From an uncultured Clostridia bacterium (GTDB taxonomy: Bacteria > Bacillota > Clostridia > TANB77 > CAG-508), in NCBI GenBank assembly GCA_944392605.1, contig CALXXE010000002.1, positions 1-64,000 of the forward strand: a DNA stretch of 64,000 nucleotides, read 5' to 3'. A program made the position numbers and the translations under genes. Positions 56,746-64,000 of the stretch are shown one piece after another. Every line of letters starts with the position of its first letter. Within the stretch, counting starts at the first letter, position 1. The notes beneath the pieces were generated by a model. It was given only the letters and a program-made list of their open reading frames with translations, made no database searches and was not told the DNA's origin.

Positions 56746-58698
56746 ATGAAAAAAAGTAAAAAACTACAAGAAGAGAAAAAGCTTGTTAACGAAGAACCAG
56801 AAAATGATATCTTTAAAAGATCAACAATAAAAGACTTAATAGCTCCATCAGGAATAGATGTTTCAAATATAGATCATTTAGAGATTATATCAAATACTAA
56901 AAGATATGCAAGAAGTTTCTTTGTTTCAACCCTTCCTAGAATGTGTACATTCCCAGAATTATTTAGGGATATGTACCTTTTCGGAGATATAAACACATCA
57001 ATTTATATTACACCAGTAAAAGAAGAAAAATCTCAAAATGATTTGAATAGAGTAATAAATGAATTAGAAACAGAAAGAATCGTTGCAGCAGACAGAGGAA
57101 ATATAAACAGAGAAAGTACAATTGCTCAAAAAAGATTAGAAGCAGAGCAATTAAGAGATGAAATCGCAGCAGGATTTAATAAATTGTTTGAAGCAACTGT
57201 TGTTGCTACATTATTTACATATAATTTAGAGGATTTGGAAAGATCAACGAAAATGTTGTCTTCTGAAATGTCTAAGACAATGGTAGGAATTAAAAGCGCA
57301 TGGGGAATACAAGAGGAAGCTTTTCAGACTAATTTACCTCTCATGAATAATAAAATTACTAAATCGCATACATTTGATAGAAATTCTATGGGAACAGTAT
57401 TTCCTTTTACAACTTCAGAGATAGGACATCCATCAGGAGTTCCACTAGGTTTTAATAAACAAACAGGAACACCAATATTATTTGATAATTTTCATAGCTC
57501 TTTAACAAACTATAATATGGTTATATTTGCTAAATCTGGAGCTGGTAAATCAGTAACTATGAAACTTTTAGTTTCTAGATCATCAGTATTATCAGGAATT
57601 GAAAGTTTAGCACTTGATGCTGAAGGTGAATACACAATTGTTGCTGAAAGCTTAGGTGGAATAAATGTAGTAATAAGTCCTACATCAAAAACAGTTATAA
57701 ATATTTTTGATATTGAAACAGAAACTGTAAAAGATGAAATAACAGGAAAAGATAGAGTAGTTCTAAGTGTAGAAAATAAAGTAGAGGACGTTACACAAGG
57801 TCTTCTTACGATGGCAAAAGGTAGTACAAGAAGTACAGAAGTAAATGAGCTTACAAAACAGATTATAGCTGAGACTGTTGCCGAAGAATATGCAGCTCTA
57901 GGTATAACGAGTAATCCTAACAGTTTATATGAACAAGATACTTCAGCAATATCTAGAGGAGAAATTCTTTCTAAGAAAAAGAAAAAGATGCCAACAATTG
58001 GCAGTTGGTATAAGAGATTACAAGCAAAAGCCCAAGAAAATAAAAACCCAGATTATCAATTCCATTATAGTTATTTACTAAAAGTTATGAAGCAATATAT
58101 AAGAGAATATGATGGACAAATGGCATATTTTGATGGACAATCTACATTTGAACTTTTAGAAGGAGCACCTTTTATAAACCTAGATATATCTCAATTAGAG
58201 GAGAGATTTGCAAGACCACTTGCTCAACAAATTTTACTATCATGGATTTGGGAAAAGTTTGTTAAGAAAAATAGTGAAGATAGGAAAAAGGCAGCTAAGA
58301 AAAGGGTTCTAGTTGATGAGGCTTGGATGTTATTACCATATCCTGAAGCTGTAGATTTCTTAAATAAAATGGCAAGACGTGCCAGAAAGAGAAATGTTTC
58401 TTTAGCTATTATTTCACAGAGATTCCAAGATTTCTATGAAAAACCAGAAGCACAAGCAGTTTTGACATCTTCTGATACAAAACTATTTCTAGCACAAGAT
58501 AAATCAGAAATACAGTATTTAAAAGAAGTATTCAAACTTTCTGAAGGAGAGGCTAATTTCTTAGTAACTTGTCAAAGGGGTGAAGGACTATTTAAGGTAG
58601 GAGCAGATACAGCAATATTAAAGATTACACCAACGAGAAAAGAATTTGAGTTTATTGAAACAAACTTAAATGAGTTAGCTAAGAAGAAAAGAAACTAA
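56746..58698 (+). CDS. VirB4-family conjugation ATPase
   Basis: A 650-aa ATPase powering the secretion channel. The N-terminal third is helical. Walker A is AKSGAGKSVTMKLL (about 264-277), followed by LALDAEGEYT. Walker B is RVLVDEAWMLLPYPEA (about 521) with the Gln motif LAIISQRFQDF. The C-terminus KLFLAQDKSEIQYLKEVFKLS is typical of the HerA/FtsK group. It starts two bases after the TraC-N-like gene with GAGGAGGGTTAATC upstream. It differs strongly from the VirB4 at 9.3-11.2 kb, so these are two separate systems. Confidence 0.92.
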   Translation: MKKSKKLQEEKKLVNEEPENDIFKRSTIKDLIAPSGIDVSNIDHLEIISNTKRYARSFFVSTLPRMCTFPELFRDMYLFGDINTSIYITPVKEEKSQNDLNRVINELETERIVAADRGNINRESTIAQKRLEAEQLRDEIAAGFNKLFEATVVATLFTYNLEDLERSTKMLSSEMSKTMVGIKSAWGIQEEAFQTNLPLMNNKITKSHTFDRNSMGTVFPFTTSEIGHPSGVPLGFNKQTGTPILFDNFHSSLTNYNMVIFAKSGAGKSVTMKLLVSRSSVLSGIESLALDAEGEYTIVAESLGGINVVISPTSKTVINIFDIETETVKDEITGKDRVVLSVENKVEDVTQGLLTMAKGSTRSTEVNELTKQIIAETVAEEYAALGITSNPNSLYEQDTSAISRGEILSKKKKKMPTIGSWYKRLQAKAQENKNPDYQFHYSYLLKVMKQYIREYDGQMAYFDGQSTFELLEGAPFINLDISQLEERFARPLAQQILLSWIWEKFVKKNSEDRKKAAKKRVLVDEAWMLLPYPEAVDFLNKMARRARKRNVSLAIISQRFQDFYEKPEAQAVLTSSDTKLFLAQDKSEIQYLKEVFKLSEGEANFLVTCQRGEGLFKVGADTAILKITPTRKEFEFIETNLNELAKKKRN

Positions 58699-58715
58699 AA
58701 TGGAGGATAAACCTT

Positions 58716-61472
58716 ATGAAATTTTTTACCAATAAAAGTATATGGTCAAAGATTATAATTGTGCTGATATTTGTTTTAATATTTGAATTTATTATTACTA
58801 AACCATCATTGGGAGCAGAAGTAACAGATAATATTGTTGAGGGTGGAGGTAAATTATTAACACCTGTACTTTCATTAGTAGTATCTTTAGGTGATTCAAT
58901 TGTAACTATTATGCAATCTGCAATAATGGGAGTAGATGAGTCTCTGATGCCCGTCGATGTAGATGCGAGTATTTGGGAAATTCTAGGAAGTATATTGGTA
59001 GTTGCAGTTGCTGTGGTAGCAGCTATTGCTACAGTTGTTGGATTAGTAGTATCAGGAGCCGGAGTATTTGCAATTATTGCAGGAATTGCAAAAGGCATTT
59101 TAGGGGTCGGAGTTACGGCTTGGTTAGGACCAAAAGTTGTAGAAGTTGCAGTTTCAACAGGAAGTGCTACTATGTCTAAAGTAAGTGCATCAAATTTCCC
59201 AGAAGATACAAAAGTTCCAAAAACATTATATTTGCCAGTATATAGTTATAGTCCAGAAGAGATTTTCCAAGGAAAGATATTATTATTTAATGTAGATTTC
59301 TTTGGTGATCCAATAGAAATAAAACAAGACAGTAATGGATCATACTATTATGAAGATGATAATGGAAATAGAGTAACAACTTCTAGCCAAAATATAGCAG
59401 CAGATTTATCTGGTACAATTTCGCGTTGGTATGTAGGAATAAGAAATATAGCATTAGTTGCAATGATGATAGTTCTTTTATATATAGGAATAAGAATGTT
59501 AATATCAACACTTGCATCAGATAAAGCAAAATATAGACAACTGTTACAAGATTGGATTATTGGATTACTTTTACTATTTTTAATGCATTATATTATGGCT
59601 TTTTCCGTAACGTTAGTTCAAAAATTAACAGATATTGTATCAGCTAGTATAGATGAAAATGCATTTGCCGTGAAATTCCCTGTTGATAATAACGGTAAAA
59701 TAGTTGAATGGTTTAATGAAAATGATATGACATACATGCTTTATGATGAAAGCGGAAATTGTTTAGGAAATGAAGATGGAACACAAGATGTTAATAAAGA
59801 TGATGTTGCATTTGTACTATATCCTACTAACTTACTTGGAAAATTGAGACTAGACTTACAATTTGATACAGGTGGATGGGGATATGTAGGATATTCTATT
59901 TGTTACTTAGTATTAGTATTCTTTACAGTTTATTTTACATTCCAATATTTAAGAAGGGTGTTGTATATGGCTTTCTTAACATTAATTGCACCGATTGTTG
60001 CTGTTACATATCCAATAGATAAAATAAACGATGGAAGTGCACAAGGTTTTACTAAATGGTTTAGAGAATACATATTCAACTTATTAATCCAACCAATGCA
60101 TTTATTACTATACTTTATATTAGTAACATCAGCTTTTGATTTAGCAGGTTCAAATGTTATTTATTCAATAGTAGCAATAGGATTCATGTTACCAGCAGAA
60201 AAATTATTAAGAAGCCTTTTCGGATTTGAAAAAGCAAGTACACCAAGTGCTATAAATGGAGCAGCTGGAGCAGCCCTTGTAATGGGAGGATTAAGTAAAT
60301 TGTCATCTTTAGGAAACAAATCAAAAGGTGGTGGTAAAGCGATAGCTAGCAAGTCAGGAGGAAGTAGCGGAGCAGATGGAAGTTCAGGAGATGGAGGCTC
60401 AGTTAGACAAGTTAGTTTGGATGGAGATGTTGATGCAACGCAAACAATGGCTGAATCAGCATTACCTTCTGTAGAGCAAGGAAATATTGACAATGAAAGA
60501 GGAAATATTAGCGAAGACCAAGCAGCATTAGATGATTTAAGAAAAGAAGCAACAACTCAAGCGGATAGAGATTATATTGATGAAGAACAGGCCAAGTTAG
60601 ATGCAAGAAAAGCAGAAACAGCCGAAAGACAATCTAATTTAGATGCTAGAACTCCAGAGACTTTAAATGCAGCAGATGCAGCAGAAACAGCACGTTATGA
60701 AAAAGATGCAATGAAGGATAGGACAAAGAAAAAATTATCATTACCAAAGAGAGCAATGAAGAGAACTTATATAGCAGCTGCAGCACATAAAGAACAAATG
60801 ATGAGAGCTGCTTCAAAGGTAGCAAGTGCACAATCTAGGATAGTAGGAGTAGGAGCAGGAATTGCAGGAGGTGCTGTTGGAGCAGCAGTAGGAATTGCAT
60901 CTGGAGATCCAAGTGATATCGTTCAAAATGCAGCAGCTGGAGCAGGAGCAGGATATATGGCAGGTAAAGGAATAACTAGTGCTGATTCAATTATGAATCA
61001 AGCTCAACAAAGAACGACTAATCTAGATAGAGAGCAATATTACAGACAACTTGCACAGGACGATGAATATAAGGATTATGCTGAACAGCAACTTGTAAAA
61101 ATGAAAAGAAAAGAATATAGAAAAGCACTTAAAGATAATGGATTTACAAAACAGGAAAGAGATAGGATGGAAAAAGATGGTACAATAAATAGATATATTG
61201 TAAATGATGTTAGTGCTAAAAATGCAGCAACAGCAGAGTTAATGAGAAAAGATGATTCTTCAATAACTCAAGAAAGAGCAATTGCAGATGCAAAATATTC
61301 AGAAAGAATTGGTGATAAATATAAAGGACCAGATAGAGAAAAATGGCAGAAACATTTTAAAGAAGAATTTAAAGAAAAAGCTAGCTTAGATGAAGAACAG
61401 GCACAAGCAGCTAGTAAAGAAACAATGAGAGGAATAGAAAGATTTAATAAATATAAAAAGAAAACAAAATAA
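58716..61472 (+). CDS. TrbL/VirB6-like polytopic channel protein
   Basis: A 918-aa protein with a signal-like first helix and at least seven to eight more membrane segments up to about residue 500, e.g. ILVVAVAVVAAIATVVGLVV, NIALVAMMIVLLYIGIRMLI and VYFTFQYLRRVLYMAFLTLI. The last about 400 residues are soluble, Ala/Glu/Lys-rich and coiled, with a small Gly/Ala patch (IAGGAVGAAVGIASG). TrbL/VirB6 proteins form the membrane pore of type IV systems. Such long soluble tails occur in Gram-positive versions. TGGAGGATAAACCTT precedes the ATG. Confidence 0.85.
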   Translation: MKFFTNKSIWSKIIIVLIFVLIFEFIITKPSLGAEVTDNIVEGGGKLLTPVLSLVVSLGDSIVTIMQSAIMGVDESLMPVDVDASIWEILGSILVVAVAVVAAIATVVGLVVSGAGVFAIIAGIAKGILGVGVTAWLGPKVVEVAVSTGSATMSKVSASNFPEDTKVPKTLYLPVYSYSPEEIFQGKILLFNVDFFGDPIEIKQDSNGSYYYEDDNGNRVTTSSQNIAADLSGTISRWYVGIRNIALVAMMIVLLYIGIRMLISTLASDKAKYRQLLQDWIIGLLLLFLMHYIMAFSVTLVQKLTDIVSASIDENAFAVKFPVDNNGKIVEWFNENDMTYMLYDESGNCLGNEDGTQDVNKDDVAFVLYPTNLLGKLRLDLQFDTGGWGYVGYSICYLVLVFFTVYFTFQYLRRVLYMAFLTLIAPIVAVTYPIDKINDGSAQGFTKWFREYIFNLLIQPMHLLLYFILVTSAFDLAGSNVIYSIVAIGFMLPAEKLLRSLFGFEKASTPSAINGAAGAALVMGGLSKLSSLGNKSKGGGKAIASKSGGSSGADGSSGDGGSVRQVSLDGDVDATQTMAESALPSVEQGNIDNERGNISEDQAALDDLRKEATTQADRDYIDEEQAKLDARKAETAERQSNLDARTPETLNAADAAETARYEKDAMKDRTKKKLSLPKRAMKRTYIAAAAHKEQMMRAASKVASAQSRIVGVGAGIAGGAVGAAVGIASGDPSDIVQNAAAGAGAGYMAGKGITSADSIMNQAQQRTTNLDREQYYRQLAQDDEYKDYAEQQLVKMKRKEYRKALKDNGFTKQERDRMEKDGTINRYIVNDVSAKNAATAELMRKDDSSITQERAIADAKYSERIGDKYKGPDREKWQKHFKEEFKEKASLDEEQAQAASKETMRGIERFNKYKKKTK

Positions 61473-61490
61473 ATATTAGGAGCGGTGATT

Positions 61491-62438
61491 ATGCAAGAAA
61501 TAAGATTATGGTATAACCAACATAGAAAAAAAATATGGATAACTGTCGGCATTATTGCCGCTTTTATCATAATTATTCAATTATTAAATTTTTTTACAGC
61601 AAAAATTAATAATAATATAGAAGAGGTTAACACAATAACGGAAAATGACGTTATATCCGAAATTAAGAATGAAACAAATGTAGATATAGAATCGGCACAA
61701 TCAGTAGTATCTGGAGAGACCATTTCAACAGAAAAATTAAAAAGTGCAACAGAAGTAATAGGAGAGTTTATGGATTATTGTAACCAAGGAAATACAGAAG
61801 CAGCTTATGGTTTATTAACAGATGATTGTAAAGAGCAGATGTATAATTCGTTAGATGCTTTTAATCAGGCATATTATCAAGATGTTTTTGGTGGAGAACA
61901 AAAAATTTATTCTGTAGAGAATTGGGTAGGAGATATTTATAGAGTAAGAATTTCAGAAAATATGTTAGCTACTGGAAAAAGTAACAATGGATATTCAAAA
62001 CAAGATTATATTACAGTCAAAGAAACTGGCGAGGGTTACAAATTAAATATAAATAGTTACATTGGGCATGAAGAAATTAATAAAACTACAGAAGATAATA
62101 ATATTGTAGTTGAAGTAATTAGTAAAAATACATATATGGATAGAGAAGAATATACAATAAGAGTCACAAATAATAATGATACAGCAATCACATTAGATGC
62201 AAAAAGCAATACAGAATCATTATATTTAGAAAATGATAAAGAGGGGCGTTATCCTGCTTATACTCATGAATTAACAGATCCAATGTTAAATATAGATTCA
62301 GGTTCAACCAGAGAATTGACAATTAAATTTTATTGTAGATATACTTCTACTGCAAACATAACAGATATGGTATTTTCAAATCTAATAATATACAATAATC
62401 AAGGAAGCGAGATTATAGAATTTAGAGCTAAAGTATAA
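61491..62438 (+). CDS. VirB8/TcpC-like membrane-anchored protein
   Basis: A 315-aa protein with a short cytoplasmic head, one membrane helix (about 18-35, WITVGIIAAFIIIIQLLNFF), then an NTF2-like region (GEFMDYCNQGNTEAAYGLLT, then IYSVENWVGDIYRVRISENM). A second beta-rich domain ends FSNLIIYNNQGSEIIEFRAKV. This layout fits VirB8/TcpC bridge proteins of Gram-positive conjugation. The ATG at 61491 follows TAGGAGCGGTGATT. It precedes the wall hydrolase gene, which it may recruit. Confidence 0.7.
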   Translation: MQEIRLWYNQHRKKIWITVGIIAAFIIIIQLLNFFTAKINNNIEEVNTITENDVISEIKNETNVDIESAQSVVSGETISTEKLKSATEVIGEFMDYCNQGNTEAAYGLLTDDCKEQMYNSLDAFNQAYYQDVFGGEQKIYSVENWVGDIYRVRISENMLATGKSNNGYSKQDYITVKETGEGYKLNINSYIGHEEINKTTEDNNIVVEVISKNTYMDREEYTIRVTNNNDTAITLDAKSNTESLYLENDKEGRYPAYTHELTDPMLNIDSGSTRELTIKFYCRYTSTANITDMVFSNLIIYNNQGSEIIEFRAKV

Positions 62439-62472
62439 GTTGAATAAATATTGCAAGAATCGAGGCGAGTAA

Positions 62473-64000
62473 ATGGAAGATTTTAAAGAGGCTGCAAAAA
62501 AAGCAGGTAAGATAATTTTAAGAACAGTTACGACTCTATTGTTTCCTATAATAGTAATAATCTGTATAATACTGGTTTTAGTATCAGCATTTGTTTATTT
62601 TATAACAATAGATGATGGAACTTATAAAGAAGATGATTGGAGTAATGTTCCATATGGCGCTTCAGCTTTTTCTAATGAAACAACAATAAGTTCTGATGGT
62701 TCAATATCAACTTCAATGACGCCACAAGAGTTATGGGATAAATTAATAGAAAATGGAAGTAGTGTAGCTGATTATTTAGATTCACCAGAGGAATTAGCAA
62801 AATTGGTAAAAGCTGAAATGATTACAAAATATCCAGATACCCGTCCAAATCCGGATGAAGATATAAATTGGGATGATGTTATAAATGGAGATAGTATACA
62901 AGGAATTATAAAATTCAAAAGAGCAGATACTGATGGAAATAAGTCAACAATGACTTATGTAGATCCAGCAACATTCCAAGGATATATAGACGAGTATAAT
63001 AGTACAGGTAGTGAAGAAGCAAAACAAGCGGCATTATCACATTTTACATTAAGACAAACAGCAGCTTCGACTTCTTCAGGAAATGGAGGAGCAATTGCAG
63101 CAGGTGATGGTGTAATGACGGACGTTTCACAGGCTATTATTGATGCAACAAATAATACTCCATGGCCAGGAGCTCAATGGTGTGCTAGATGGGTAAATGA
63201 CGTATATGACAATGCAGGAGTAGGAGCTTGTAGACACGTATCAGCATATGAGTCGTATAAACATCATTGTATTTCGACGGATATGAGTGCAATCCCAATA
63301 GGTGCATCTGTATATGGTACAGGAAGTGGACAAAGTGGTCCATACGGTCATATAGGTATTTATATTGGAGGTCGGTCAGGTAATAGATAGTCAAAACGGA
63401 GGGATAGTAGTTTCTTCAATGGATGAATGGCTTTCATGGCAAGTAGATGTTTTAGATGGAAAACAAGGATGGCTTGGTTGGGGATGGGAAGATAATAATA
63501 GAACGAGAGGAACAACAGACGACCCAAATGTCTCTCAAAATGATGGAAGTGATAGGGAAGAACAAGATAAAGAAAATGAAGAAAATGCTGATGAGAACGG
63601 AAATGTAGGAAAGGCTACAGAAATTCCTGTTGCCGGAGATGGATATGATTCAGAATATGTATCATCAGCTGGAATTACTTATAAACAATTTAAACAATAT
63701 AAAGGTACATATGCAGGAAATTCATATTGGGGAGGAACTATTACTACTCATGGTTGTGGACCAACTTCAATGGCAATATTACTTAGTGGTTTAACAGATT
63801 TAAATTATACTCCCGCTAATACAGCGGCAGAGATGAATTCAAAATATGGATATACAAGTTATGAAACATTACAACGAGAATTACAAGATTTAGGAATAAG
63901 CGCGGAAGTAACACAAACGCCTTCTGCCCAACAAATACAAGATAATTTAAGAAATGGAAAAGTCATGCTTGTTTCTGTAGATAGTAGGACTATTTTTACA
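62473..64000 (+). CDS. two-domain cell-wall hydrolase of the secretion operon, partial, with a +1 frameshift at CGG
   Basis: N-terminal membrane helix (about 17-45), a linker, then a CHAP-like amidase/endopeptidase with Cys in WCARWVNDVYDNAG (about 236) and His in GHIGIYIGG (about 293). The frame then meets CGG (63373-63375) and stops five codons later. Dropping the C continues GQVIDSQNGGIVVSSMDEWL and WQVDVLDGKQGWLGWGW, an acidic linker, then a second catalytic-looking domain with HGCGPTSMAILLSGL (C39-like Cys). The frame stays open to the window end. Such enzymes open peptidoglycan for the conjugation channel. The frameshift lies within the first catalytic fold. Confidence 0.75.

Noticed and set aside
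53107..64000. Placing the type IV operon inside the tRNA-Ser element
   Set aside because: The second att copy lies at 53048-53106, before the operon. No third copy is visible to the window end, so the operon is treated as outside it.

Overview
The window is the replication-origin region of a very AT-rich Firmicute, probably a member of the Clostridia. The evidence is the gene order around dnaA, the Clostridial ribosome binding sites, AGA as the usual arginine codon, a type VII secretion locus, and Spo0A-box-like sites. Transcription diverges from oriC at about 22.1-22.4 kb. Leftward lie dnaA, dnaN, recF, gyrB, gyrA and, in the opposite sense at the window edge, dnaD-dnaI. Rightward lie rpmH, rnpA, yidD, yidC, jag, mnmE, mnmG, rsmG, parA, parB and a DUF4446 gene.

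Regions. (1) 0.1-2.2 kb: DnaD-like protein and DnaI/DnaC helicase loader. (2) 2.2-4.7 kb: gyrA. (3) 4.8-13.3 kb: a leftward accessory cluster of type IV secretion and pilus-like genes (VirB4 ATPase, TraC-N-like protein, TadZ/CpaE-like ATPase, an unknown 241-aa protein). It lies in extremely AT-rich DNA that holds repeated relics of the TadZ ATPase domain. (4) 13.4-13.86 kb: a strong candidate for a large structured RNA. (5) 13.9-16.9 kb: gyrB and recF. (6) 16.9-19.2 kb: AT-rich DNA with three more relics and DnaA boxes. (7) 19.2-31.9 kb: dnaN, dnaA, oriC and the rightward housekeeping operons. (8) 31.9-45.5 kb: a type VII secretion locus with WXG100-like proteins, EssC, an EsaB-like protein, a large putative cysteine-protease effector and two putative L,D-transpeptidase effectors. 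(9) 45.7-53.1 kb: two tRNA-Ser genes and a 7.2-kb integrative element in the second, bounded by a 59-bp direct repeat. (10) 53.3-64 kb: a rightward type IV secretion operon with four pilin-like paralogues, PrgI, a TraC-N-like protein, VirB4, TrbL/VirB6, a VirB8-like protein and a two-domain cell-wall hydrolase cut by the window end.

The most striking observation is translational. Six genes appear frameshifted (dnaI, the TraC-N-like gene, mnmE, the integrase, one pilin and the cell-wall hydrolase). In all six the zero frame reaches an in-frame CGG codon, and skipping only its C restores the family sequence with a glycine GGN codon. By hand scan I found no in-frame CGG in any intact gene of the window, although CGG is common out of frame. 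This suggests that CGG is not a normal sense codon here and is read by +1 frameshifting or four-base decoding. A consistent sequencing artefact is the main alternative.

The second is the RNA candidate at 13417-13860. It folds by hand into a six-way junction whose arms are joined by repeats of GAGCNAA, and it ends in a perfect terminator. The third is the set of eleven paired anchors derived from, or shared with, the TadZ-like gene. They keep sequence and often reading frame while the DNA around them has decayed to almost pure A and T.
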